Source of the DNA: Vulcanisaeta souniana JCM 11219
GTDB lineage: Archaea; Thermoproteota; Thermoprotei; Thermoproteales; Thermocladiaceae
Reading direction: 5' to 3'
Length of the DNA: 64,000 bases
Assembly (NCBI RefSeq): GCF_026000775.1
Contig: NZ_AP026830.1
Coordinates: forward strand, 434,001-498,000
Shown: positions 26,370 through 35,254 of the stretch, piece by piece
Position numbering within the stretch: position 1 is the first letter of the stretch
Layout: the number at the start of each line of letters is the position of its first letter
Notes under the pieces: generated by a model
Told to the model about the DNA's origin: nothing
The model's input: the letters and a program-made list of their open reading frames with translations, nothing else
Databases searched by the model: none
Made by a program: the position numbers and the translations under genes

Positions 26370-27479
26370 ATGGCACCGCAGGAGTTCATAGACCTTCTTA
26401 AAAAGTTGAGTGAGGCCTTCGGGCCATCTGGTTTTGAAGACGAAGTTCGGGACCTAGTAATTAGGGAGTTGGGGCCATACGTTGATGACTTAATAACCGA
26501 TAAATGGGGCAACGTAATTGGTATTCGCTATGGTAAGTCGAGGGATTTGAAGGCCATGGTTGCTGCTCATATGGACGAAATCGGTTTATTAATTGACAGT
26601 ATTGATAAGAATGGTTTCCTGAGATTCAGGGCCATTGGTGGTTGGAACGAGGTGACCTTGGTTAGCCAGAGGGTTGTTATTAAGACCGTTGATGGTAGGA
26701 AGATTAAGGGAGTAATTGGAGGTAGGCCGCCCCACGTTACGCCACCCGGTAAGGAGAGGGAGGCCCCTGAGCTTAAGGACTTATTCATGGACGTTGGTGC
26801 CTCAAGTGATGAGGAGGTTAGGAGGCTAGGCGTTAGAGTTGGCTCTGTGGCTGTCCTTGATAGGGACTTTGAGGTCCTTAATGAGGGTGTTGTCACGGGT
26901 AAGGCGTTTGATGATAGGGTTGGCCTTGCCGTAATGCTTTGGGCCGCCAGGCAGTTAAGGGATAGCGAGGTTACTGTGTACTTCGTGGCTACGGTGCAGG
27001 AAGAGGTTGGCCTCAGGGGCGCCCAGATCGCGGCCGATAGGGTATATCCAGATTTTGCGATTGCCCTTGACACTACGATTGCTGCTGATGTTCCTGGTAT
27101 TAACGAGCGTGAGTTCGTGACGAGGATTGGCAAGGGGCCTGCCATTAAGGTTATGGATGGTGGTAGGGGCAATGTCTTCCTCGCTCATCCAGCACTGACT
27201 AACTTCCTAGTATCAACTGCCGAGGAGTTGAAGATACCGTACCAACTGGAGGTATTGATTGGCGGTACAACTGATGCGTTGGGGATAGCCTTTAGGAGGG
27301 ATGGCATACCGGCGACTACGATATCAATACCCACTAGGTATGTTCATAGCCCTGTGGAGTTATTGAACATTGACGACGCAATCAATGCAGCTAAACTACT
27401 CAGTGGGGCATTATCAAAGGCTGATGAAAAGTTCGTTCAAAGCCTTAGGGAGAACATTATTAAGGTTAAGTCAAGGTAA
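26370..27479 (+). CDS. M42-family aminopeptidase (TET-type)
   Basis: This 369-residue co-catalytic metallopeptidase assembles into tetrahedral dodecamers in characterised archaeal members. Ligands and catalytic residues are visible: AHMDEIG (His67, Asp69), GKAFDDRVG (Asp181 or Asp182), VQEEVGLRG (Glu211, Glu212), ALDTT (Asp234) and RYVHSPVE (His326). A TATA element CCTTTAAAC near 26341 makes the ATG leaderless. It follows the M1 aminopeptidase on the same strand and ends 6 nt before the convergent phosphohexomutase. Substrate preference (Leu, acidic or Lys type) cannot be read with certainty. Confidence 0.93.
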   Translation: MAPQEFIDLLKKLSEAFGPSGFEDEVRDLVIRELGPYVDDLITDKWGNVIGIRYGKSRDLKAMVAAHMDEIGLLIDSIDKNGFLRFRAIGGWNEVTLVSQRVVIKTVDGRKIKGVIGGRPPHVTPPGKEREAPELKDLFMDVGASSDEEVRRLGVRVGSVAVLDRDFEVLNEGVVTGKAFDDRVGLAVMLWAARQLRDSEVTVYFVATVQEEVGLRGAQIAADRVYPDFAIALDTTIAADVPGINEREFVTRIGKGPAIKVMDGGRGNVFLAHPALTNFLVSTAEELKIPYQLEVLIGGTTDALGIAFRRDGIPATTISIPTRYVHSPVELLNIDDAINAAKLLSGALSKADEKFVQSLRENIIKVKSR

Positions 27480-27485
27480 ATAGGT

Positions 27486-28907
27486 TCAATGCCCCAGCAA
27501 TTGATTAACGATGCTCACTGTATTATTTATCAACCCCTCAACTCTTTCCATGCTCAAGGCCTCACTATAAATCCTCAACTTAGGTTCGGTTCCACTACCC
27601 CTGATCAGTACCCAGGAATTGTCACCATAAACGACCTTAACACCATCAATTGTTATGGGTCTCGGGCTCGACCCCAATGAACTCAGTAACTTAAGTAAGG
27701 TCTCCTTATTGTCATTTACGAACTTCTTCGAATTCCTCATCTCAATATCGATTCTCTTGAAGTATGCCCTACCGTACTTACTCCTAACATCGCTTATCAA
27801 GTTAGTTAGACCTTTGTACTCTGAGGCCATGGCTATTATTAGGGATGCCGTGTATATACCATCCTTATCTGGTATATGCCATGAATAAACGAGTCCACCG
27901 CTCTCCTCACCGCCCATGTCAGCCTCGCCGCTCAGTATTGCCCTAGCCACGTACTTAACGCCCACCGGGACCTCAACAACCTTAAAACCGTACTTAGTAG
28001 CTATATTATCGAGTATGTGCGTCGTGGATACCGTCCTGACAATGCCGATCTTAATCATTGATGCCGAGGCCAGTCTCTCAACGACTATTGGTAGTATGTC
28101 ATTGGCGCTTAGGTAGCCGTGAACCCTATCAACGAGAGCGATCCTATCGGAGTCACCGTCGTGTGATATCCCAATGTCATACTTGCCGGTCGTAACCTCC
28201 TGAATTAACTCGGGAATGTTCTGTGGTTCTGGATTTGGTTCCCTGCCTCCAAAGTTTGGGTCATAGTTATTGTGTATCTCTGTAACGTCCATGCCGAGCT
28301 TCCTCATGATCTCGCTTGTGTAGCCAATTGAGGTTGCATAGATTGGATCAATAATGACCTTAAACCTGTTCCTCGGTTTGAACATCCTTGTTACGCTTTC
28401 ATATACGTAGTTTATGTACTCTGGGGCTGGGTCTACCGCGGGTATGGGTCTCAGTTCAAGGGTTTTAACGGACCTCGTAATATCACTATACTCATCGCTG
28501 TATAATTTCTCTATTTGGTCTGTGTCTTCTTCCTGGGCTGGTGAACCCCTATTTGTTATTACCTTAAATCCATTATAAGTTGGTGGGTTATGACTAGCCG
28601 TAATCTGAATAACCAAGTCAAAACCAAACTTATTGCCGTACCAAGCAGCTGTTGGGGTTGGAGTGGGTTTGCTAACCATGACGGTGTCCAGTCCGTGGTT
28701 TAATGCTACACCTGCCACTATTTGCGCGAATTCCTTGGACTTCCTCCTGGCATCAAAGCTAACGAATAACCTGCGTAATCCATACTTTCTTGACCAATAA
28801 CGTATTGTGGATTCTGCAAGAACTGCAACCAGGAACTCCGTGAATTCCTCATCAATTACCCCGCGCACACCATCCGTGCCGAAGTGAAATGTGAGTCTAC
28901 TGCTCAT
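27486..28907 (-). CDS. Phosphohexomutase (phosphomannomutase/phosphoglucosamine mutase family)
   Basis: This alpha-D-phosphohexomutase has all four domain signatures: FGTDGVRG at the N-terminus, the phosphoserine loop TASHNPPTYNG, the Mg site SHDGDSDR and the C-terminal phosphate-binding RGSGTEPKLRIY. It interconverts 1- and 6-phosphates of mannose, glucose or glucosamine for glycan and exopolysaccharide synthesis. An ATG at 28907 (MSSRLTFHFGTDGVRG) begins exactly at the family's usual N-terminus; an in-frame ATG at 28961 would overlap the upstream glycosyltransferase by 11 nt and add 18 residues. The two genes are probably co-transcribed, which supports a sugar-nucleotide role. Confidence 0.9.
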   Translation of the reverse strand: MSSRLTFHFGTDGVRGVIDEEFTEFLVAVLAESTIRYWSRKYGLRRLFVSFDARRKSKEFAQIVAGVALNHGLDTVMVSKPTPTPTAAWYGNKFGFDLVIQITASHNPPTYNGFKVITNRGSPAQEEDTDQIEKLYSDEYSDITRSVKTLELRPIPAVDPAPEYINYVYESVTRMFKPRNRFKVIIDPIYATSIGYTSEIMRKLGMDVTEIHNNYDPNFGGREPNPEPQNIPELIQEVTTGKYDIGISHDGDSDRIALVDRVHGYLSANDILPIVVERLASASMIKIGIVRTVSTTHILDNIATKYGFKVVEVPVGVKYVARAILSGEADMGGEESGGLVYSWHIPDKDGIYTASLIIAMASEYKGLTNLISDVRSKYGRAYFKRIDIEMRNSKKFVNDNKETLLKLLSSLGSSPRPITIDGVKVVYGDNSWVLIRGSGTEPKLRIYSEALSMERVEGLINNTVSIVNQLLGH

Positions 28908-28950
28908 TGCCTTAATCCCAATAAGTCGACCTTTTATTACTTTATCTTTC

Positions 28951-30030
28951 CTAACCACCATTGAGAATCACGTGAATTGCACTTAACCACTCATTGATTA
29001 TCCTAGGCATGCTAAAGGCCATAGCTCTTTTCCTGGCTTTGGTCCTCATATGATTATCATAACCGTGCATCCACAGCCTAATCGCCAAGTTAACAAAATC
29101 ACTGGGATTGCTCACCAGCCACCCAGTCTCGTTGTTAATCACGGTCTCCCCAGGGCCTTGCCTATCATAGGTGAGGACCGGTGTTCCGCAGGCCATGGAT
29201 TCAACAGGTACGTAACCAAAGGGTTCATGCATGAAGGGGAATACCGTGAATTTGGCATTTGCATATAGCCTAACCAACTCCTCATCACTGACCCTACCCC
29301 TATAATCAATGTTCCTATGCTTAATAAACCAGTGTGGTAACCAGGGAACCTTCGAACCAAAGGCCACCATCCTAATCCCAGCATCGGCCATGGCCCTAAT
29401 AATATCAAACTGGGTCTCCTTACCCACATAGGTCAATACATAGTCCTGGGTGGGGTTAAGCACCGGCCTGAAGAGGTCTGTATCCACTGGAGGATTTATT
29501 ATCCTCCATACCCTCGCGCCCCTCGAGATTACTGATTCCATGGAATACCTGGAATTTGCAATTACGTACTTAGAGAGCGAGAGGGCCCTATGATACGTGG
29601 AATCAGCCATGCGAATAAGGGGTAGCGCAAGGTAATAACCCAGCCTATAATGCGCGGGAAACCCACTACCTAAATCCCTTAGTAGGTCGCCAACATATCC
29701 CTGTGCGTAGAAGGCAGTTGACGGAATGGGTAGCTCAAAGGACAAGTTGATCAGTACGCAATCATCATTGTAATTAATCACACCCTTCATGCCATTGATC
29801 AACCATATCAAAAGATGCCTAGATTGACCGGAAAATAACGACTTAGCGCCAAGTACCTTTACCTTAATGCCCACGTACTCAAGGTCTTTCCTCACATCCT
29901 CATCTACGTACGGCGCAACCACATTGACATTGAATCCCAACCCAATGAGTGATTTACCAAGTAGGTAAGCAACACGGATGGGTCCCGTAATGCCATCAAT
30001 ACCATCAGTTATCAATGATATGCACGTCAT
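28951..30030 (-). CDS. Family 4 (GT-B fold) glycosyltransferase
   Basis: The protein has 359 residues. The C-terminal half shows the GT4 donor site HEPFGYVPVESMACGTPVLTYDRQGPGE with the E-x7-E spacing and conserved glycines. The N-terminal lobe starts with a Rossmann-like strand and acceptor loop (ITDGIDGITGPIRVAYLLG). It transfers a sugar from a nucleotide donor to a glycan or lipid. It is sandwiched between the hexapeptide protein (2-nt gap upstream) and the phosphohexomutase, so a surface-glycan or glycolipid pathway is likely. The acceptor is unknown. Confidence 0.86.
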   Translation of the reverse strand: MTCISLITDGIDGITGPIRVAYLLGKSLIGLGFNVNVVAPYVDEDVRKDLEYVGIKVKVLGAKSLFSGQSRHLLIWLINGMKGVINYNDDCVLINLSFELPIPSTAFYAQGYVGDLLRDLGSGFPAHYRLGYYLALPLIRMADSTYHRALSLSKYVIANSRYSMESVISRGARVWRIINPPVDTDLFRPVLNPTQDYVLTYVGKETQFDIIRAMADAGIRMVAFGSKVPWLPHWFIKHRNIDYRGRVSDEELVRLYANAKFTVFPFMHEPFGYVPVESMACGTPVLTYDRQGPGETVINNETGWLVSNPSDFVNLAIRLWMHGYDNHMRTKARKRAMAFSMPRIINEWLSAIHVILNGG

Positions 30031-30032
30031 GG

Positions 30033-30554
30033 TTATAGGTTAACCCCATTGTCCATATACATCCTCGCTAGCCTGAGGTAGGCCTGATAATTATTCCTAA
30101 TGTACTCCCTATCCGCATCCGTGGCCTGCCTAACGACCTTAGCCGGCACGCCGACCACAATGCTGTTAGGTGGTACCTTGGTTCCCTGCGTAACGATGGC
30201 GCCAGCCCCCACGATACTTTCACTACCGATTACCGCACCGTTGAGCACGATGGCGCCCATGCCTATTATTACCTCGTCCTCCACGGTAGCACCGTGCACA
30301 ATGGACCTATGTCCAATAGTAACGCCACGACCAATCCTTGCAGGGAATCCCACATCCGTGTGTATCACTGCGCCATCCTGAATATTCGAGTTATCACCAA
30401 TCACGATACTATCCTCATCACCCCTTATGACCGCGTGGGGCCAGATACTCACGTTATCCCCAATAACCACGTCCCCAATTACGTAGGCCGTACTCGCTAT
30501 GAAGACGTTCCTACCAATCCTCGGTACCTTATCCCCAACCCTCACGATTGGCAT
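30033..30554 (-). CDS. Gamma-carbonic-anhydrase-like left-handed beta-helix protein
   Basis: Repeated isoleucine/valine hexapeptides fold as a left-handed beta-helix, followed by a C-terminal helix. Three zinc histidines of the gamma-carbonic anhydrase type are present: His65 (AVIHTD), His82 and His87 (GHRSIVHG). The acidic-loop insertion of the archetypal Cam is absent, as in CamH or YrdA/PaaY-type proteins. Possible roles are bicarbonate/CO2 interconversion or hydrolysis of a CoA or carnitine thioester. It starts an operon with the glycosyltransferase (2-nt gap). Confidence 0.86.
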   Translation of the reverse strand: MPIVRVGDKVPRIGRNVFIASTAYVIGDVVIGDNVSIWPHAVIRGDEDSIVIGDNSNIQDGAVIHTDVGFPARIGRGVTIGHRSIVHGATVEDEVIIGMGAIVLNGAVIGSESIVGAGAIVTQGTKVPPNSIVVGVPAKVVRQATDADREYIRNNYQAYLRLARMYMDNGVNL

Positions 30555-30882
30555 AGCCTAATCATTAAAATGCATTAATTTAAAGTATTAAGGCATGTAT
30601 CATACTGGAAGTAGCAAAGTCAGTCCTTAGGTGTCCCAAGGTTCTGGTTATACTCACTTAATAACGAAAGAGTAAGGTAAGGGGTTATTCACGAAACACT
30701 AAGTCCTGCTAATAATAATCATTACCTTTAATGTCATGCATTATGAGGCTTATGACTAATACGCGGTGTTGTGTTTGCCGCCCTTGAGTTTTCGTTATTT
30801 TCAATCTTATGCTTAAGTTAATCCAGTATTAGGTTAGTAGTAGTTTATTAATTTAGTTGATAAATAATCTTATGGATGTTTC
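30555..30882. other. Gene-free stretch between gamma-CA and the PaRep2b-like gene
   Basis: This region of 328 nt has no open frame with coding character. Remains of the missing N-terminal part of the molybdenum hydroxylase found at 32468 were looked for by translation and not seen. AT-rich elements near 30580 (AATTTAAAG) and 30845-30868 could serve as promoters for the divergent flanking genes. Confidence 0.4.
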
Positions 30883-32427
30883 ATGGCTCTTAATGGCTTG
30901 AGGATTTGCTGGGACATTAAAGTCAGGGACGAGAAGAGGTTAAGGTGTGACGAGGAAGTCGGCGATCCAAGAACTACCGAGGAAGTAATGAAATTAATAA
31001 ACGAATTCCTTAATCGCGTTGAGAAGCACAAAGCTATTCTGCTCAGCAATTTAATAACACCATTTGACCACACTATTAGTGCACTAAATGAATGGCTAAG
31101 GAAGATTGAGACAAATATCGAAGCGAGTAATGATAGAAATGTTGCCGAGCTAAGGAAGACCATGTATGAGTTAAGTATGGGGATTAGAGAACTAGCACAA
31201 CAAGTAAGAGAGGCATGGTTATCCAAGTACCGAAGTGAACTTGAAGAACTAATAGTTAAATTGATGAAGGGTGAAGTAACAGTTCTTATAAAAGGCGATG
31301 CATTAAATAAAAACAAAAGTTTCATTGTAAATTTACGCGCAAGACATCTTTCTGTCGCTATCGAGAGAGTCGCTGTATCGGGTAGTATAACAATAACGCT
31401 ACGGCTAATCGGACGCAAAGGCATATACATAGTTGCACCTAGATTACTTAGCAATAATTTGTTAAAGCCAGCAGAGTACGGCTTACTTTTAACGGATGGT
31501 ACGATCGATAAGGATGGCTATCCAAAAATGAACACTAACCATCTTTGGCAAATTATAGTTTTCTCGCTGGCTTACCCAGGTAAGGTCCGCCTGGCCATAG
31601 ATAGTGTGAATCTCAACGATGGCGATGTAAAGGTTAAGTGGGAATTAAGGGCTATTAGTCATAAGGACAAGTTTAAAAGCAAGGCTAAGATCACCAAGAA
31701 AGTCCTCAAGCTTAACTATGACGAATTTTTAACGTTCTTATTATTCGCTGTTCTCGGGGATGGTAACATCTATATCAAGAGGAAAAAGAAGGTTATCGAT
31801 ATCACAATTGGCGGTTCAAAACACGAATTATGGAAAGGTATTATTGAGAGGATGGAAAGTCTTGGCTTCAAGAATTACGGTAGTAGAAATACTAAACGGT
31901 ATGAGCTACGTAGCTCTAAGGCTGTTGCGCTTGCCAAGGAGTGGCTTAATGATACGTTGGTTAAAGTAATAGTTGAGTGCCTTAGTCAATTACCCGATGC
32001 GGATAAACTCAGGAACTTAATTACACTGGCTAGTATGAGGGTTAAGCCACACGGTAGGTCAATGATTGAGATTATTGATGACGTATGGATGAACATAAAC
32101 GTGAGAGACGCCGGTTATGTGGAGCTTAGGGCTTGGCGTAGAAGGCTTGAGGATGCCAGGGCGATTCAGGAAGCCCTAAGAAGGGCTGGGTATGAAGCTA
32201 AGTTGAGGGAGGCTCGTGGAGGATTTGAAATCTATATAAATAAAGGTCAAGCAAAGAGGAGCCCAGAGCTCTTAATTAAAATCTGTGGTGCATTGAGAAA
32301 AATGTATGAGGATGCAATAAGTGAGAACAACGAAAGGAAGGCAGAAAAGATAGCAAGAGCGATAATAACTCTGAACTGCCCAGTACCCTGCTCAGGGTCC
32401 ACGAGACTGAAAATCCTCCCTCTTTGA
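30883..32427 (+). CDS. PaRep2b-like protein with two LAGLIDADG-like motifs
   Basis: The protein has 514 residues. The N-terminal 125 residues are helical coiled-coil-like. The middle contains YGLLLTDGTIDKDG (199-212) and FLLFAVLGDGNIYI (285-298), a pair spaced about 87 residues apart that resembles the two LAGLIDADG motifs of homing-endonuclease or maturase folds. A basic C-terminus follows. The architecture agrees with the PaRep2b repeat family known from Pyrobaculum and its relatives, whose function is undetermined. AT content is higher than in the neighbours. It ends 41 nt before a truncated molybdenum hydroxylase gene, suggesting insertion or replacement. Confidence 0.66.
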   Translation: MALNGLRICWDIKVRDEKRLRCDEEVGDPRTTEEVMKLINEFLNRVEKHKAILLSNLITPFDHTISALNEWLRKIETNIEASNDRNVAELRKTMYELSMGIRELAQQVREAWLSKYRSELEELIVKLMKGEVTVLIKGDALNKNKSFIVNLRARHLSVAIERVAVSGSITITLRLIGRKGIYIVAPRLLSNNLLKPAEYGLLLTDGTIDKDGYPKMNTNHLWQIIVFSLAYPGKVRLAIDSVNLNDGDVKVKWELRAISHKDKFKSKAKITKKVLKLNYDEFLTFLLFAVLGDGNIYIKRKKKVIDITIGGSKHELWKGIIERMESLGFKNYGSRNTKRYELRSSKAVALAKEWLNDTLVKVIVECLSQLPDADKLRNLITLASMRVKPHGRSMIEIIDDVWMNINVRDAGYVELRAWRRRLEDARAIQEALRRAGYEAKLREARGGFEIYINKGQAKRSPELLIKICGALRKMYEDAISENNERKAEKIARAIITLNCPVPCSGSTRLKILPL

Positions 32428-32467
32428 GTGTGTTTTCCATCTTGAACTTGCTCTGTCACGTAACGAC

Positions 32468-33391
32468 TTGTTCTCCCTTAGGGATGAGAATACGGGTGTT
32501 GGTATTGCGGTATCAACAGATCCATCTACACCGCAGGGTACCGAGGGTATTAAGTTGAGGATTAAGAATGGTAGGATAATTGTTGGGCTTGGGTTTGGTG
32601 GTGAGGGTCAGGGTAATGAACACACGGTTGTTAAACTTGTATCCCAACTCCTTGATATACCAATGGAGTGGATTACGTACGAATACCTACCGAGCAATGA
32701 GAGCCCGGAGGCCTTTGGGCCGGGTGGTAGTCGTATGGCTGTATTCACGGCAGGTGCGGTGCTCGGTGCAGTTGAGGAGCTAAGAACAAGGCTATACAAT
32801 AAGGCAGTTAATGTGCTCAGTAGCAGCATCACTTATGAGAAGGGGTACTTCCGTTCAAGTGATGGTAGGAGGATTAGTATTCTTGAGCTTGGTGATGAGG
32901 AGGTCACCTTCACATACACTGCTGAGGCGAAGATCGGTAGGTACATCGCATACCCATTTGCCTGTGACATTGCCGTTGTTAGGTATGAGGATGGTAGGTT
33001 TAGGCCTATAAAGCACGTGGTTTACCTGGACCCGGGTAATGTAGTAGATGAGGATCTCGTTAAGGAGCAGGTAATGGGTGGTACCGCGATAGGAATCTCA
33101 CTGGCGCTTTATGAGGCTTATAGGTATGATGAAGATGGCAACCTACTAACGCTGAGCTTCGGTGATTATGGGTTGCCAAACTCCATGGATATGCCGGAGA
33201 TTGAGGTCCACCTAGTCTCATCACCATCCCCAGTGACGCCAATGGGTGTTAAGGGGATTGGTGAGGTGCCTGTTGGTGTGGCCGCGGCTGCCGTGACCAG
33301 CGCCGTAGAGGATATACTAAGGAGGAGGGGTAGTAGGGTTAGGATTGATAAGGTGCCCATTGACCCAGTATTACTTGCACAAAGTATTTAA
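32468..33391 (+). pseudogene. C-terminal fragment of a molybdenum hydroxylase large subunit (CoxL/XdhA type)
   Basis: The open frame starts at TTG 32468 and is clearly the last 40 percent of a xanthine-dehydrogenase/CO-dehydrogenase large subunit: GGEGQGNEHTV (44-54), FGPGGSRMA (83-91) and the catalytic glutamate in VKGIGE (Glu266). The family is normally 700-780 residues with molybdopterin ligands in the missing part, so this 307-residue piece cannot bind cofactor alone. The frame is open only back to a TGA at 32408. The CoxM and CoxS partners are absent nearby. The 5' part appears displaced by the PaRep2b-like gene. It may be silent or a domain relic. Confidence 0.8.
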
Positions 33392-33415
33392 ATTGAGTAT
33401 TAATTAAGCCGTGGT

Positions 33416-34231
33416 ATGTCCTCAACCGCGGTATTCGACATAAAGATTAAGTCTATACCACGGGATCCACGGAATACGTTAATCATGGCATGTCCTGAAC
33501 CATCACTAGCCTCCATAGTGGCCATTGAGTACCTCGTGGAGACCCTCAAGATGGAAGAGATTGGTTCAATAAAGCCGAGGGGCCACATACCAATTGTCAC
33601 GGTTATTAATGGTGCAGCAAAACTACCCTATAGGTTATTCTTTGATAGGGAGCACGCCATAGTGGTCATTAGACAGCACGTGCCGATCCCGCCAATGCTT
33701 TATGATCAGTTCGTTAATAAGATCCTGGATTGGGCTGAGGATAACTCCGTGGGTAGGGTTGTATGCCTAACATCGACATCACTACTCACCGAACAGGAGA
33801 CCGACAACGTGTATTTTGTAAGTGAGGAAAGCCATACTGATGAATACAGACAAATGGGTTTAATGCCGCTTCAAGAGACCACAATAACCGGTATTGAGGC
33901 CGTGTTCCTCGACTCAGTACTATCCAGGAACATAAACGGCGTCCTGCTACTCGCCGAATCAAAGGTGCTAACAGCCATCAATAAACTAATCGAAAGTGGT
34001 AAAATATCGAGCCATAAGGATGTCCTGGCCATACTTAATCAAATGGTTGGCAGGTATGGGCCTGACGTTACAGCAGCCCTTAAGTTAATAAAAGCCCTAA
34101 GCAAGGTTGTTGGTTTTGAGATACCTGCCGATAAATTAGCCGAGCATGCAAATAAGTATGCATTCTTGGTGGATAAGAACCTTGAGATGTACATGAAGCC
34201 GCCAAAGGAAGAATTACCAGTATTTTATTAA
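33416..34231 (+). CDS. PAC2-family protein (proteasome-assembly-chaperone-like)
   Basis: The protein has 271 residues with the PAC2 plan: a nucleoside-phosphorylase-like alpha/beta core (LIMACPEPSLASIVAIEYLVETLKMEEIGSIKP), a central VCLTSTSLL strand and TTITGIEAVFLDSVLSRNINGVLLLAES, then a helical tail. Archaeal members (PbaA/PbaB-like) help 20S proteasome assembly or act as quality-control factors. A TATA element GTATTTAAATTG centred at 33388 predicts a leaderless ATG. It follows the truncated hydroxylase, with which it shares no function. Not in an operon. Confidence 0.8.
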   Translation: MSSTAVFDIKIKSIPRDPRNTLIMACPEPSLASIVAIEYLVETLKMEEIGSIKPRGHIPIVTVINGAAKLPYRLFFDREHAIVVIRQHVPIPPMLYDQFVNKILDWAEDNSVGRVVCLTSTSLLTEQETDNVYFVSEESHTDEYRQMGLMPLQETTITGIEAVFLDSVLSRNINGVLLLAESKVLTAINKLIESGKISSHKDVLAILNQMVGRYGPDVTAALKLIKALSKVVGFEIPADKLAEHANKYAFLVDKNLEMYMKPPKEELPVFY

Positions 34232-34357
34232 TTATAATCAAAACGTATTCACGCCCCGGTATTTCAAGAGTATTATAACCATTGCATATTCTATGGATCT
34301 ACGGGTCCTAATGTTGATGTCCTTGCATCATACTTAAAGTTCCCCCTCCCTTTGTAC

Positions 34358-35149
34358 CTAGAACACGCACTTCACGTAGCCTCCATCGATTAGTATCATT
34401 GAGCCATTTATGTATGCTGCCTTGTCGCTGGCTAGGAAGGCCACTAGGTAACCTATCTCCTCGGGCTTTCCATACCTGCCTGCCGGTATTTCCTTACTCC
34501 ATGCCTTAATAACCTCATCAACACTAACGCTCCTCGCCCTGGCCTCCTCTTGAGCCAGTTGGGTTATTCTCTCTGTCATTATGTAGCCTTGCATTATCCC
34601 ATTAGCCGTTATTCCATGTGGCCCGTACTCTACGGCGAGTGACTTAACTAGGCCGGCTAGGCTGAGCCTGACAGTGTTTGATAGGACAAGGTTTGGCACT
34701 GGTTGTCTAAGGGTTAGTGATGTTACGTATATTAACCTGCCCCAGCCCCTGCTAACCATGTTATTAATCACGCGCCTAGTGAGCCAGACAGCGCTGAGTA
34801 GGAGTAGTCTCGTTGCATATTCCCAATCATCCTCACTTAATTGGGAAAATGTGCCCGGTTTCGGTGGACCTGCATTGAAGACAAGTACGTCAATATTACC
34901 GAAGGTACTCATGGCTTCCTTAACGAGTTTGTCTATGTCGTCCCTGACCGTTAGGTCAGCCTTAACGGCCAGCACCTCAGCGCCACTTTCCTTAGTAATG
35001 ATTTCCCTAGCCTTGGCTAGTTCATCATCACGCCTGGCACTGATAATGATCCTAGCGCCCTCCTGGGCAAACACCCTGGCTATCCCAAGCCCAATCCCCC
35101 TGCTGGATGCCGTCACAAGGGTGACCCTATTCCTCAGCCCTAGATCCAT
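34358..35149 (-). CDS. SDR-family oxidoreductase with non-canonical active site
   Basis: This 263-residue Rossmann protein resembles 3-oxoacyl-ACP reductase. It has the NAD(P) loop TASSRGIGLG (13-22), an NAG strand (VLVFNAGPP) and the usual C-terminus with GSMILIDGGY. The catalytic Tyr-x-x-x-Lys is missing: where YSASK is expected it reads LSNTVR. This is the signature of the BKR-like divergent subgroup of SDRs, so ordinary ketoreductase chemistry cannot be assumed. It is monocistronic and divergent from the Fe-S-type gene at 35255. Substrate unknown. Confidence 0.85.
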   Translation of the reverse strand: MDLGLRNRVTLVTASSRGIGLGIARVFAQEGARIIISARRDDELAKAREIITKESGAEVLAVKADLTVRDDIDKLVKEAMSTFGNIDVLVFNAGPPKPGTFSQLSEDDWEYATRLLLLSAVWLTRRVINNMVSRGWGRLIYVTSLTLRQPVPNLVLSNTVRLSLAGLVKSLAVEYGPHGITANGIMQGYIMTERITQLAQEEARARSVSVDEVIKAWSKEIPAGRYGKPEEIGYLVAFLASDKAAYINGSMILIDGGYVKCVF

Positions 35150-35254
35150 TATGAATGAGAGTGCTTGCGCTTATTTCAATGTGATCCCATCGTCATTAAT
35201 CCAAGCATATAATACCAAGGTTTATATTTCAGTGGCTTCACGCATTTAAAACCA

